Source of the DNA: Nemertoderma westbladi
Taxonomy: Eukaryota; Xenacoelomorpha; Nemertodermatida; Nemertodermatidae
Direction of reading: 5' to 3'
Length of the DNA: 64,000 nucleotides
NCBI GenBank assembly: GCA_032718475.1
Contig: JAUCBJ010000916.1
Coordinates: 154,784-218,783 of the forward strand
Shown here piece after piece: positions 12,191 through 28,100 of this stretch. The first letter of the stretch is position 1. Every line of letters begins with the position of its first letter. The position numbers and the translations under genes are program-made. The notes beneath the pieces were generated by a model. That model did no database searches and was not told where the DNA came from. It saw only the letters and a list, made by a program, of their open reading frames with translations.

Positions 12191-13108
12191 CACCCGCGTC
12201 ACGGCTATCCCATTACAGGGGCTGGATCACTCAATCACATACACCCCCGTCACGCGTATCCTATTACAGGGGCTGGATCACTCAATCACATACTCCCCCG
12301 TCACGCCTATCCTATTACAGGGTCTGGATCACTCAATCACACACACCCCCGTCACGCATTTCATATTACAGGGGCTGGATCACTCAATCACATACACCCC
12401 CGTCACGCCTATCCTATTACAGGGTCTGGATCACTCAATCACATACACCCCGGTCACGCCTATCCTATTACAGGGGCTGGATCACTCAATCACATACACC
12501 CCCGTCACGCCTATCCTATTACAGGGGCTGGATCATTCAATCACATACACCCCCGTCACGCCTATCCTATTACAGGGGCTGGATCACTCAATCACATACA
12601 CCCCCGTCACGCCTATCCTATTACAGGGGCTGGATCACTCAATCACATACACCCGCGTCACGGCTATCCCATTACAGGGGCTGGATCACTCAATCACATA
12701 CACCCCCGTCACGCGTATCCTATTACAGGGGCTGGATCACTCAATCACATACTCCCCCGTCACGCCTATCCTATTATAGGGGCTGGATCACTCAATCACA
12801 TACACCCCCGTCACGGCTATCCTATTACAGGGGCTGGATCACTCAATCACATACACCCCCGTCACGGCTATCCTATTACAGGGACTAGATCACTCAATGA
12901 CATACACCCCCGTCATTCCTATCCTATTACAGGGGCTGGATCACTCAATGACATACACCCCCGTCACGCCTATCCTATTACAGGGGCTGGATCACTCAAT
13001 CACATACACCCCCGTCACGCCTATCCTATTACAGGGGCTGGATCACTCAATCACATACACCCCCGTCACGCCTATCCTATTACAGGGGCTGGATCACTCA
13101 ATCACATA
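12191..13108. repeat. 459-bp (9-unit) higher-order duplication
   Basis: A rare variant CACCCGCGTCACGG followed by CCCATTACAGGGG occurs at 12191 and again at 12650, exactly 459 bp (9 x 51) apart. The flanking units match in order, including TTTCATATTACAGG upstream of each. The coordinates mark approximate limits of the paired segment. Confidence 0.7.
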
Positions 13109-14051
13109 CACCCCCGTTACGCCTATCCTATTACAGGGGCTGGATCACTCAATCACATACACCCCCGTCACGCCTATCCTATTACAGGGGCTGGATCACT
13201 CAATCACATACACCCCCGTCACGCCTATCATATTACAGGGGCTGGATCACTCAATCACATACACCACCGTCACCCCTATCCTATTACAGGGGCTGGATCA
13301 CTCAATCACAAACACCCCCGTCACGGCTATCCTATTACAGGGTGAGATCACTCAATCACATACACCCTGTCACGCATTTCCTATTACAGGGGCTGGATCA
13401 CTCAATCACATACACCCCCGCCACGCCTATCCTATTACAGGGGCTGGATCACTCAATCACATACACCCCCGTTACGCCTATCCTATTACAGGGGCTGGAT
13501 CACTCAATCACATACACCCCCGTCACGCCTATCCTATTACAGGGGCTGGATCACTCAATCACATACACCCCCGTCACGCCTATCATATTACAGGGGCTGG
13601 ATCACTCAATCACATACACCACCGTCACCCCTATCCTATTACAGGGGCTGGATCACTCAATCACAAACACCCCCGTCACGGCTATCCTATTACAGGGTGA
13701 GATCACTCAATCACATACACCCTGTCACGCATTTCCTATTACAGGGGCTGGATCACTCAATCACATACACCCCCGTCACGCCTATCCTATTACAGGGGCT
13801 GGATCACTCAATCACATACACCCCCGTTACGCCTATCCTATTACAGGGGCTGGATCACTCAATCACATACACCCCCGTCACGCCTATCCTATTACAGGGG
13901 CTGGATCACTCAATCACATACACCCCCGTCACGCCTATCATATTACAGGGGCTGGATCACTCAATCACATACACCACCGTCACCCCTATCCTATTACAGG
14001 GGCTGGATCACTCAATCACAAACACCCCCGTCACGGCTATCCTATTACAGG
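12987..14051. repeat. Three near-identical tandem 355-bp higher-order repeats
   Basis: Copies start near 12987, 13342 and 13697, each ending in a shortened unit GGGTGAGATCACTC...CACCCTGTCACGC. Shared markers (CCCCCGTTACGCC at 13111, 13466 and 13821; ACACCACCGTCACC) are spaced exactly 355 bp apart. The period is 7 x 51 minus 2, so each copy advances the reading frame by one. The start of a fourth copy follows at 14052 and then diverges. Confidence 0.9.
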
Positions 14052-14887
14052 GTGAGATCACTCAATCACATACACCCTGTCACGCATTTCCTATTACAGG
14101 GGCTGGATCACTCAATCACATACACCCCCGCCACGCCTATCCTATTACAGGGTCTGGATCACTCAATCACATACACCCCAGTCACGCCTATCCTATTACA
14201 GGGGCTGGATCACTCAATCACATACAGTCCGTCACGCCTATCCTATTACAGGGGCTGGATCATTCAATCACATACATCCCCGTCACGCCTATCCTATTAC
14301 AGGGGCTGGATCACTCAATCACATACACCCCCGTCACGCCTATCCTATTACAGGGGCTGTATCACTCAATCACATACACCCCCGTCACGCCTATCCTATT
14401 ACAGGGGCTCGATAACTCAATCACACACACCCCCGTCACGCCTATCCTATTACAGGGTCTGGATCACTCAATCACATACACCCCCGTCACGCATATCCTA
14501 TTACAGGGGCTCGATAACTCAATCACACACACCCCCGTCGCGCCTATCCTATTACATGGGCTGGATCACTCATCACATACACCCCGGTCACGCCTATCCT
14601 ATTACAGGGGCTGGATCACTCAATCACATACACCCCCGTCACGCCTATCCTATTACAGGGGATGGATCATTCAATCACATACACCCCCGTCACACCTATC
14701 CTATTACAGGGGCTGGATCACTCAATCACATACACCCCCGTCACGGCTATCCTATTACAGGGGCTGGATGACTCAATCACATAGACCCCCGTCACGCCTA
14801 TCCTATTACAGGGGCTGGATCACTCAATCACATACACCCCCGTCACGCCTATCCTATTACAGGGACTGGATCACTCAATCGCATACA

Positions 14888-14902
14888 CCCCCCCCCCCCC
14901 CC
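14888..14902. repeat. C15 homopolymer inside the satellite
   Basis: One unit's normal C5 run (ACACCCCCGTC) is expanded to 15 C residues before ATCACGCC. It is the only run of this length I saw in block 3. Confidence 0.85.
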
Positions 14903-16880
14903 ATCACGCCTATCCTATTACATGGGCTGGATCACTCAATCACATACTCCCCCGTCACGCCTATCCTATTACAGGGGCTGGATCACTCAATCACATACAC
15001 CCCCGTCACCCCTATCCTATTACAGGGGCTGGATCACTCAATCACATACACCCCCGTCACGGCTATCCTATTACAGAGTCTGGATCACTCAATCACATAC
15101 ACCCCCGTCACGCATTTCCTATTACAGGGGCTGGATCACTCAATCACATACACCCCCGTCACGCCTATCCTATTACAGGGTCTGGATCACTCAATCACAT
15201 ACACCCCCGTCACGGCTATCCTATTACAGGGGCTGGATCACTCAATCACATACACCCCCGTCACGCCTATCCTATTACAGGGGCTGGATCACTCAATCAC
15301 ATACACCCCCGTCACGCATATCCTATTACAGGGGGTGGATCACTCAATCGCATACACCCTCATCACGCCTATCCTATTACATGGGCTGGATCACTCAATC
15401 ACATACTCCCCCGTCACGCCTATCCAATTACAGGGGCTGGATCTCTCAATCACATACACCCCCGTCACCCCTATCCTATTACAGGGGCTGGATCACTCAA
15501 TCACATACACCCCCGTCACGGCTATCCTATTACAGGGTCTGCATCACTCAATCACATACACCCCCGTCACGCATTTCCTATTACAGGGCTGGATCACTCA
15601 ATCACATACACCCCCGTCACGCCTATCCTATTACAGGGTCTGGATCACTCAATCACATACACCCCGGTCACGCCTATCCTATTACAGGGGCTGGATCACT
15701 CAATCACATACAGTCCGTCACGCCTATCCTATTACAGGGGCTCGATAACTCAATCACATACACCCCCGTCGCGCCTATCCTATTACATGGGCTGGATCAT
15801 TCAATCACATACACCCCCGTCACGCCTATCCTATTACATGGGCTGGATCACTCAATCACATACACCCCCGTCACGCCTATCCTATTACAGGGGATGGATC
15901 ATTCAATCACATACACCCCGGTCACGCCTATCCTATTACAGGGGCTCGATAACTCAATCACACACACCCCCGTCACGCCTATCCTATTACAGTGTCTGGA
16001 TCACTCAATCACATACACCCCCGTCACGCCTATCCTATTACAGGGGCTCGATAACTCAATCACATACACCCCCGTCGCGCCTATCCTATTACATGGGCTG
16101 GATCACTCAATCACATACACCCCCGTCACGCCTATCCTATTACATGGGCTGGATCACTCAATCACATACACCCCCGTCACGCCTATCCTATTACAGGGGC
16201 TCGATAACTCAATCACACACACCCCCGTCACGCCTATCCTATTACAGTGTCTGGATCACTCAATCACATACACCCCCGTCACGCCTATCCTATTACAGGG
16301 GCTCGATAACTCAATCACACACACCCCCGTCACGCCTATCCTATTACAGTGTCTGGATCACTCAATCACATACACCCCCGTCACGCCTATCCTATTACAG
16401 GGGCTCGATAACTCAATCACATACACCCCCGTCGCGCCTATCCTATTACATGGGCTGGATCACTCAATCACATACACCCCCGTCACGCCTATCCTATTAC
16501 ATGGGCTGGATCACTCAATCACATACACCCCCGTCACGCCTATCCTATTACAGGGGATGGATCATTCAATCACATACACCCCGGTCACGCCTATCCTATT
16601 ACAGAGGCTGGATCACTCAATCACATACACTCCGTCACGCCTATCCTATTACAGGGGCTGGATCATTCAATCTCATAAACCCCCGTCACGCCTATTCTAT
16701 TACAGGGGCTGAATCACTCAATCACATACACCCCCGTCACGGCTATCCTATTACAGGGGCTGGATCACTCAATCACATACACCCCCGTCACGCCTATCAT
16801 ATTACAGGGGCTGGATCTCTCAATCACATACACCCCCGTCACGCCTATCCTATTACAGGGGCTGTATCACTCAATCACAT

Positions 16881-17581
16881 ACACCCATGTCACGGCTATC
16901 CTATTACAGGTGCTGGATCACTCAATCACATACACCCCCGTCACGCCTATCCTATTACAGGGGCTGGATCACTCAATCACACACACCCCCGTCACGGCTA
17001 TCCTATTACAGGGTCTGGATCACTCAATCCCATACACCCCCACCACGCCTATCCTATTACAGGGGCTGTATCACTCAATCACATACACCCATGTCACGGC
17101 TATCCTATTACAGGGGCTGGATCACTCAATCACATACACCCCCGTCACGCCTATCATATTACAGGGGCTGGATCTCTCAATCACATACACCCCCGTCACG
17201 CCTATCCTATTACAGGGGCTGTATCACTCAATCACATACACCCCCGTCACGGCTATCCTATTACAGGGGCTGGATCACTCAATCACATACACCCCCGTCA
17301 CGCCTATCATATTACAGGGGCTGGATCTCTCAATCACATACACCCCCGTCACGCCTATCCTATTACAGGGGCTGTATCACTCAATCACATACACCCATGT
17401 CACGGCTATCCTATTACAGGTGCTGGATCACTCAATCACATACACCCCCGTCACGCCTATCCTATTACAGGGGCTGGATCACTCAATCACACACACCCCC
17501 GTCACGGCTATCCTATTACAGGGTCTGGATCACTCAATCCCATACACCCCCACCACGCCTATCCTATTACAGGGGCTGTAT
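16881..17581. repeat. 510-bp (10-unit) higher-order duplication
   Basis: The variant ACACCCATGTCACGG followed by ACAGGTGCTGG occurs at 16881 and 17391, 510 bp apart. The intervening units include matching CCATACACCCCCACCACGCC and GGATCTCTC variants. Confidence 0.75.
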
Positions 17582-20500
17582 CACGCAATCACATCCACCC
17601 CCGTCACGCCTATCCGATTACAGGGGCTGGATCACTCAATCACATACACCCCCGTCACGCCTATCCTATTACAGGGGCTGGATCACTCAATCACATACAC
17701 CCCCGTCACCCCTATCCTATTACTGGGGCTGGATCACTCAATCACATACACCCCCGTCACGGCTATCATATTACAGGGGCTGTATCACTCAATCACATAC
17801 ACCCCCGTCACGCCTATCCTATTACTGGGGCTGGATCACTCAATCACATACACCCCCGTCACGGCTATCATATTACGGGGGCTGGATTACTCAATCACAT
17901 ACACCCCCGTCACGCCTATCCTATTACAGGGGCTGTATCACTCAATCACATACACCCCCGTCACGCCTATCCTATTACAGGGGCTGGATTACTCAATCAC
18001 ATACACCCCCGTCACGGCTATCCTATTACAGGGGCTGGATCACTCAATCACATACACCCCGTCACGCCTATCCTATTACAGGGGCTGGATCACTCAATCA
18101 CATAGACCCCCGTCACGCCTATCCTATTACAGGGGCTGGATCACTCAATCACATACACCCCGGTCACGCCTATCCTATTACAGGGGCTGGATCATTCAAT
18201 CACATACACCCCCGTCACGCCTATCCTATTACAGGGTCTGCATCACTCAATCACATACACCCCCGTCACGCTTTTCCTATTACAGGGGCTGGATCACTCA
18301 ATCGCATACACCCCCGTCACGCCTATCCTATTACAGGGTCTGGATCACTCAATCACATACACCCCGGTCACGCCTATCCTATTACAGGGGCTGGATCACT
18401 CAATCACATACAGTCCGTCACGCCTATCCTATTACAGGGGCTGGATCATTCAATCACATACACCCCCGTCACGCCTATCCTATTACTGGGGCTGGATCAC
18501 TCAATCACATACACCTCCGTCACGCCTATCCTATTACAGGGGCTGTATCACTCAATCACATACACCCCCGTCACGCCTATCCTATTACAGGGGCTCGATA
18601 ACTCAATCACACACACCCCCGTCACGCCTATCCTATTACAGGGTCTGGATCACTCAATCACATACACCCCCATCACGCCTATCCTATTACAGGGGCTCGA
18701 TAACTCAATCACACACACCCCCGACGCGCCTATCCTATTACATGGGCTGGATCACTCAATCACATACACCCCGGTCACGCCTATCCTATTACAGGGGTTG
18801 GATCACTCAATCACATACTCCCCCGTCACGCCTATCCTATTACAGAGGATGGATCATTCAATCACATACACCCCCGTCACGCCTATCCTATTACAGGGGC
18901 TGGATCACTCAATCACATACACCCCCGTCACGGCTATCCTATTACAGGGGCTGGATCACTCAATCACATACACCCCCGTCACGCCTATCCTATTACAGGG
19001 GCTGGATCACTCAATCACATACACCCCCGTCACGCCTATCCTATTACAGGGGCTGGATCACTCAATCGCATACACCCCCATCACGCCTATCCTATTACAT
19101 GGGCTGGATCAATCAATCACATACTCCCCCGTCACGCCTATCCTATTACAGGGGCTGGATCACTCAATCACATACACCCCCGTCACCCCTATCCTATTAC
19201 AGGGGCTGGATCACTCACTCACATACACCCCCGTCATGGCTATCCTATTACAGGGTCTGGATCACTCAATCACATACACCCCCGTCACGCATTTCCTATT
19301 ACAGGGGCTGGATCACTCAATCACATGCACCCCTGTCACGCCTATCCTATTACAGGGTCTGGATCACTCAATCACATACACCCCCGTCACGCATTTCCTA
19401 TTACAGGGGCTGGATCACTCAATCACATACACCCCGGTCACGCCTATCCTATTACAGGGGCTGGATCACTCAATCACATACAGTCCGTCACGCCTATCCT
19501 ATTACAGGGGATGGATCATTCAATCACATACACCCCTGTCACGCCTATCCTATTACAGGGGCTGGATCACTCAATCACATACACCCCCGTCACGCCTATC
19601 CTATTACAGGTGCTGTATCACTCAATCACATACACCCCGTCACGCCTATCCTATTACAGGGGTTCGATAACTCAATCACACACACCCCCGTCACGCCTAT
19701 CCTATTACAGGGTCTGGATCACTCAATCACATACATCCCCGTCACGCCTATCCTATTACAGGGGCTCGATAACTCAATCACACACACCCCTGTCGCGCCT
19801 ATCCTATTACATGGGCTGGATCACTCAATCACATACACCCCCGTCACGGCTATCCCATTACAGGGGCTGGATCACTCAATCACATACACCCCCGTCACGC
19901 CTATCCTATTACAGGGGCTGGATCACTCAATCACATACTCCCTCGTCACGCCTATCCTATTATAGGGGCTGGATCACTCAATCACATACACCCCCGTCAC
20001 GGCTATCCTATTACAGGGGCTGGATCACTCAATCACATACACCCCCGTCACACTATCCTATTACAGGGACTGGATCACTCAATGAAATACACCCCCGTCA
20101 CTCCTATCCTATTACAGGGGCTGGATCACTCAATCACATACACCCCCATCACGCCTATCCTATTACAGGGGCTGGATCACGCAATCACATACACCCCCGT
20201 CACGCATTCCCTATTACAGGGGCTGAATCACTCAATCACATACACCCCCGTCACGGCTATCCTATTACAGGGGCTGGATCACTCAATCACATACACCCCC
20301 GTCGCGCCTGTCCTATTACAGGAGCTGGATCACTCAATCACATACACCCCCGTCACGCCTATCATATTACAGGGGCTGGATCACTCAATCACATACTCCC
20401 CCGTTACGGCTATCCTATTACAGGGGCTGGATCACTCAATCACATACACCCCCGTCACGCCTATCCTATTACAGGGGCTCGATAACTCAATCACACACAC

Positions 20501-22120
20501 CCCCGTCACGCCTATCCTATTACAGGGGCTGGATCACTCAATCACATACACCCCCGTCACGCCTATCCTATTACAGGGGCTGTATCACTCAATCACACAC
20601 ACCCCCGTCACGGCTATCCTATTACAGGGGCTGGATCACTCAATCACATACACCCCCGTCACGCCTATCCTATTACAGGGGCTCGATAACTCAATCACAC
20701 ACACCCCCGTCACGCCTATCCTATTACAGGGGCTGGATCATTCAATCACATAAACCCCCGTCACGCCTATCCTATTACAGGGGCTGGATCACTCAATCAC
20801 ATACACCCCCGTCACGCATTTCCTATTACAGGGGCTGGATCATTCAATCACATACACCCCGGTCACCCCTATCCTATTACAGGGGCTGGATCACTCAATC
20901 ACATGCACCCCCGTCACGCCTATCCTATTACAGGGTCTGGATCACTCAATCACATACACCCCCGTCACGCATTTCCTATTACAGGGGCTGGATCACTCAA
21001 TCACATACACCCCGGTCACGCCTATCCTATTACAGGGGCTGGATCACTCAATCACATACACTCCGTCACGCCTATCCTATTACAGGGGCTGGATCATTCA
21101 ATCACATAAACCCCCGTCACGCCTATCCTATTACAGGGGCTGAATCACTCAATCACATACACCCCCGTCACGGCTATCCTATTACAGGGGCTGGATCACT
21201 CAATCACATACACCCCCGTCGCGCCTGTCCTATTACAGGAGCTGGATCACTCAATCACATACACCCCCGTCACGCCTATCATATTACAGGGGCTGGATAT
21301 TTCAATCACATACACCCCCGTCACGCCTATCCTATTACAGGGGCTGGATCACTCAATCACATACACTCCGTCACGCCTATCCTATTACAGGGGCTGGATC
21401 ATTCAATCACATAAACCCCCGTCACGCCTATCCTATTACAGGGGCTCGATAACTCAATCACACACACCCCCGTCACGCCTATCCTATTACAGGGGCTGGA
21501 TCACTCAATCACATACACTCCGTCACGCCTATCCTATTACAGGGGCTCGATAACTCAATCACACACACCCCCGTCACGCCTATCCTATTACAGGGGCTGG
21601 ATCACTCAATCACATACACTCCGTCACGCCTATCCTATTACAGGGGCTGGATATTTCAATCACATAAACCCCCGTCACGCCTATCCTATTACAGGGGCTG
21701 GATCACTCAATCACACACACCCCCGTCACGCCTATCCTATTACAGGGGCTGGATCACTCAATCACATACACTCCGTCACGCCTATCCTATTACAGGGGCT
21801 GGATCATTCAATCACATAAACCCCCGTCACGCCTATCCTATTACAGGGGCTGGATCATTCAATCACATACACCCCCGTCACGCCTATCCTATTACAGGGG
21901 CTGGATCACTCAATCACATACTCCCCCGTCACGCCTATCCTATTACAGGGTCTGGATCACTCAATCACACACACCCCCGTCACGCCTATCCTATTACAGG
22001 GGCTGGATCACTCAATCACACACACCCCCGTCACGCCTATCCGATTACAGGGGCTGGATCACTCAATCACATACACCCCCGTCACGCCTATCCTATTACA
22101 GGGGCTGGATCACTCAATCA

Positions 22121-22732
22121 CATACTCCCCCGTCACGCCTATCCTATTACAGGGGCTGGATCACTCAATCACATACACCCCCGTCACCCCTATCCTATTA
22201 CAGGGGCTGGATCACTCAATCACATACACCCCCGTCACGCTTATCCTATTACAGGGGCTGGATCACTCAATCACATACACCCCCGTCACGGCTATCCTAT
22301 TACAGGGGCTGGATCACTCAATCACATACTCCCCCGTCACGCCTATCCTATTACAGGGGCTGGATCACTCAATCACATACACCCCCGTCACCCCTATCCT
22401 ATTACAGGGGCTGGATCACTCAATCACATACACCCCCGTCACGCTTATCCTATTACAGGGGCTGGATCACTCAATCACATACACCCCCGTCACGCCTATC
22501 CTATTACAGGGGCTGGATCACTCAATCACATACTCCCCCGTCACGCCTATCCTATTACAGGGGCTGGATCACTCAATCACATACACCCCCGTCACCCCTA
22601 TCCTATTACAGGGGCTGGATCACTCAATCACATACACCCCCGTCACGCTTATCCTATTACAGGGGCTGGATCACTCAATCACACACACCCCCGTCACGCC
22701 TATCCTATTACAGGGGCTGAATCACTCAATCA
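22121..22732. repeat. 204-bp (4-unit) higher-order repeat, three copies
   Basis: The marker CATACTCCCCCGTCACG occurs at 22121, 22325 and 22529, exactly 204 bp apart. Each is followed by a GTCACCCCTATCC unit and then a GTCACGCTTATCC unit in the same order. Confidence 0.85.
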
Positions 22733-22880
22733 CATACACCCCCGTCACGCCTATCCTATTACAGGGGCTGGATCACTCAATCACATACACCCCCGTCACG
22801 GCTATCCTATTACAGGGGCTGGATCACTCAATCACATACACCCCCATCACACTATCCTATTACAGGGACTGGATCACTCA

Positions 22881-25100
22881 ATGAAATACACCCCCGTCAC
22901 TCCTATCCTATTACAGGGGCTGGATCACTCAATCACATACACCCCCATCACGCATATCCTATTACAGGGGCTGGATCACGCAATCACATACACCCCCGTC
23001 ACGCATTTCCTATTACAGGGGCTCGATAACTCAATCACACACACCCCCGTCACGCCTATCCTATTACATGGGCTGGATCACTCAATCACACACACCCCCG
23101 TCACGCCTATCCTATTACAGGGGCTGGATCATTCAATCAAATACACCCCCGTCATGCCTCTCCTATTACAGGGGCTCGATAACTCAATCACACACACCCC
23201 CGTCACGCCTATCCTATTACATGGGCTGGATCACTCAATCACACACACCCCCGTAACGCCTATCCTATTACAGGGGCTGGATCATTCAATCACATACACC
23301 CCCGTCATGCCTCTCCTATTACAGGGGCTGGATCACTCAATCACATACACCCCCGTCACGCCTATCTTATTACAGGGGCTGGATCATTCAATCACATACA
23401 CCCCCGTCACGCCTATCCTATTACATGGGCTGGATCACTAAATCACATACACCCCCGTCACGCCTATCCTATTACAGGGTCTGGATTACTCAATCACATA
23501 CACCCCGGTCATGCCTATCATATTACAGGGGCTGGATCACTCAATCACATACACCGCCGTAACGCCTATCCTATTACAGGGGCTGGATCATTCAATCACA
23601 TACACCCCCGTCACGCCTATCCTATTACAGGGGCTGGATCACTCAATCACATACACCCCCGTCACGCCTATCCTATTACGGGGGCTGGATCATTCAATCA
23701 CATACACCCCCGTCACGCCCATCCTATTACATGGGCTGGATCACTAAATCACATACACCCCCGTCACGCCTATCCTATTACAGGGGCTGGATCATTCAAT
23801 CACATACACCCCCGTCACGCCTATCCTATTACAGGGGCTGGATCACTCAATCACATACTCCCTCGTCACGCCTATCCTATTATAGGGGCTGGATCACTCA
23901 ATCACATACACCCCCGTCACGGCTATCCTATTACAGGGGCTGGATCACTCAATCACATACACCCCCATCACACTATCCTATTACAGGGACTGGATCACTC
24001 AATGAAATACACCCCCGTCACTCCTATCCTATTACAGGGGCTGGATCACTCAATCACATACACCCCCATCACGCATATCCTATTACAGGGGCTGGATCAC
24101 GCAATCACATACACCCCCGTCACGCATTTCCTATTACAGGGGCTCGATAACTCAATCACACACACCCCGTCACGCCTATCCTATTACATGGGCTGGATCA
24201 CTCAATCACACACACCCCCGTCACGCCTATCCTATTACAGGGGCTGGATCATTCAATCAAATACACCCCCGTCATGCCTCTCCTATTACAGGGGCTCGAT
24301 AACTCAATCACACACACCCCCGTCACGCCTATCCTATTACATGGGCTGGATCACTCAATCACACACACCCCCGTAACGCCTATCCTATTACAGGGGCTGG
24401 ATCATTCAATCACATACACCCCCGTCATGCCTCTCCTATTACAGGGGCTGGATCACTCAATCACATACACCCCCGTCACGCCTATCTTATTACAGGGGCT
24501 GGATCATTCAATCACATACACCCCCGTCACGCCTATCCTATTACATGGGCTGGATCACTAAATCACATACACCCCCGTCACGCCTATCCTATTACAGGGT
24601 CTGGATTACTCAATCACATACACCCCGGTCATGCCTATCATATTACAGGGGCTGGATCACTCAATCACATACACCGCCGTAACGCCTATCCTATTACAGG
24701 GGCTGGATCATTCAATCACATACACCCCCGTCACGGCTATCCTATTACAGGGGCTGGATCACTCAATCACATACACCAACGTCACGCCTATCCTATTACG
24801 GGGGCTGGATCATTCAATCACATACACCCCCGCCACGCCTATCCTATTACATGGGCTGGATCACTAAATCACATACACCCCCGTCACGCCTATCCTATTA
24901 CAGGGGCTGGATCATTCAATCACATACACCCCCGTCACGCCTATCCTATTACAGGGGCTGGATCACTCAATCACATACACCCCCGTCACGCCTATCCTAT
25001 TACAGGGGCTGGATCACTCAATCACATACACCCCCGTCACGCCTATCCTATTACAGGGGCTGGATCACTCAATCACATACACCCCCGTCACGCCTATCCT
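22881..25100. repeat. About 1.12-kb tandem higher-order duplication, with dispersed relatives
   Basis: The segment opening with CAATGAAATACACCCCCGTC at 22881 repeats at 24002 (1121 bp apart, 22 units minus one base). Its order of variants is CACGCATATCC, GGATCACGCAATC, CGCATTTCC, CATGCCTCTCC, ACCGCCGTAACG. A further copy starts at 29552, and partial copies start at 20082 and 29247. These show duplication at kilobase scale inside the array. Confidence 0.8.
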
Positions 25101-28100
25101 ATTACGGGGGCTGGATCATTCAATCACATACACCCCCGCCACGCCTATCCTATTACATGGGCTGGATCACTAAATCACATACACCCCCGTCACGCCTATC
25201 CTATTACAGGGGCTGGATCATTCAATCACATACACCCCCGTCACGCCTATCCTATTACAGGGGCTGGATCACTCAATCACATACACCCCCGTCACGCCTA
25301 TCCTATTACAGGGGCTGGATCACTCAATCACATACACCCCCATCACCGCTATCCTATTACAGGGGCTGGATCACTCAATCACATACACCCCGTCACGCCT
25401 ATCCTATTACAGGGGCTGGATATTTCAATCACATACACCCCCGTCACGCCTATCCTATTACAGGGTCTGGATCACTCAATCACATACACCCCCGTCACGC
25501 CTATCCTATTACAGGGTCTGGATCACTCAATCACATACACCCCCGTCACGCCTATCCTATTACAGGGGCTGGATCACTCAATCACATACACCCCCGTCAC
25601 GGCTATCCTATTACAGGGGCTGGATCACTCAATCACATACACCCCCGTCACGCCTATCCTATTACAGGGGCTGGATCACTCAATCACATACACCCGCGTC
25701 ACGCCTATCCTATTACAGGGGCTGGATCACTCAATCGCATACACCCCCGTCACGGCTATCCTATTACAGGGTCTGGATCACTCAATCACATACACCCCAG
25801 TCACGCATTTCTTATTACAGGGGCTGGATCACTCAATCACATACACCCCTGTCACGCCTATCCTATTACAGGGTCTGGATCACTCAATCACATACACCCC
25901 GGTCACGCCTATCCTATTACAGGGGCTGGATCACTCAATCACATACAGTCCGTCACGCCTATCCTATTACAGGGGCTGGATCAATCAATCACATACACCC
26001 CCGTCACGCCTATCCTATTACAGGGTCTGGATTACTCAATCACATACACCCCGGTCATGCCTATCATATTACAGGGGCTGGATCACTCAATCACATACAC
26101 CCCCGTAACGCCTATCCTATTACAGGGGCTGGATCATTCAATCACATACACCCCCGTCACGCCTATCCTATTACAGGGGCTGGATCACTCAATCACATAC
26201 ACCCCCGTCACGCCTATCCTATTACAGGGGCTGGATCATTCAATCACATACACCCCCGTCACGCCTATCCTATTACATGGGCTGGATCACTCAATCACAC
26301 ACACCCCCGTCACGGCTATCCTATTACGGGGGCTGGATCACTCAATCACATACACCCCCATCACGCCTATCCTATTACAGGGGCTGGATCATTCAATCAC
26401 ATACACCCCCGTCATGCCTCTCCTATTACAGGGGCTGGATCACTCAATCACATACACCCCCGTCACGCCTATCTTATTACAGGGGCTGGATCATTCAATC
26501 ACATACACCCCCGTCACGCCTATCCTATTACATGGGCTGGATCACTAAATCACATACACCCCCGTCACGCCTATCCTATTACAGGGTCTGGATTACTCAA
26601 TCACATACACCCCGGTCATGCCTATCATATTACAGGGGCTGGATCACTCAATCACATACACCGCCGTAACGCCTATCCTATTACAGGGGCTGGATCATTC
26701 AATCACATACACCCCCGTCACGCCTATCCTATTACAGGGGCTGGATCACTCAATCACATACACCCCCGTCACGCCTATCCTATTACAGGGGCTGGATCAT
26801 TCAATCACATACACCCCCGTCACGCCTATCCTATTACATGGGCTGGATCACTCAATCACATACACCCCCGTCACACTATCCTATTACAGGGACTGGATCA
26901 CTCAATGACATACACCCCCGTCACGCCTATCCTATTACAGGGGCTGGATCACTCAATGACATACACCCCCGTCATGCCTATCCTATTACAGGGGCTGGAT
27001 CACTCAATCACATACACCCCAGTCACGCCTATCATATTACAGGGGCTCGATAACTCAATCACATACACCCCCGTCACGCCTATCCTATTACAGGGGCTGG
27101 ATCACTCAATCACATACACCCCCGTCACGCCTATCCTATTACAGGGGCTGGATCACTCAATCACATACACCCCCGTCACGCGTATCCTATTACAGGGGCT
27201 GGATCACTCAATCACATACACCCCCGTCACGCCTATCCTATTACAGGGGCTGGATCACTCAATCACATACCCCCTCGTCACGCCTATCCTATTACAGGGG
27301 CTGGATCACTCAATCACATACACCCCCGTCACGCCTATCCTATTACATCGGCTGGATCACTCAATCACATACACCCCCGTCACGGATATCCTATTACAGG
27401 GGCTGGATCACTCAATCACATAAACCCCCGTCATGCCTATCCTATTACAGGGGCTGGATCACGCAATCACATACACCCCCGTCACGCATTTCCTATTACA
27501 GGGGCTCGATAACTCAATCACACACACCCCCGTCACGCCTCTCCTATTACATGGGCTGGATCACTCAATCACATACACCCCCGTCACGCCTATCCTATTA
27601 CAGGGGCTGGATCACTCAATCACATACACCCCCGTCACGCCTATCCTATTACAGGGGCTGGATCACTCAATCGCATAAACCCTCATCACGCCTATCCTAT
27701 TACAGGGTCTGGATCACTCAATCACATACACCCCGGTCACGCCTATCCTATTACAGGGGCTGGATCACTCAATCACATACACTCCGTCACGCCTATCCTA
27801 TTACAGGGGCTGGATCATTCAATCACATAAACCCCCGTCACGCCTATCCTATTACAGGGGCTGAATCACTCAATCGCATACACCCCCGTCACGGCTATCC
27901 TATTACAGGTGCTGGATCACTCAATCACATACACCCCCGTCACGCCTGTCCTATTACAGGAGCTGGATCACTCAATCACATACACCCCCGTCACGCCTAT
28001 CATATTACAGGGGCTGGATATTTCAATCACATAAACCCCCGTCACGCCTATCCTATTACAGGGGCTCGATAACTCAATCACACACACCCCCGTCACGCCT

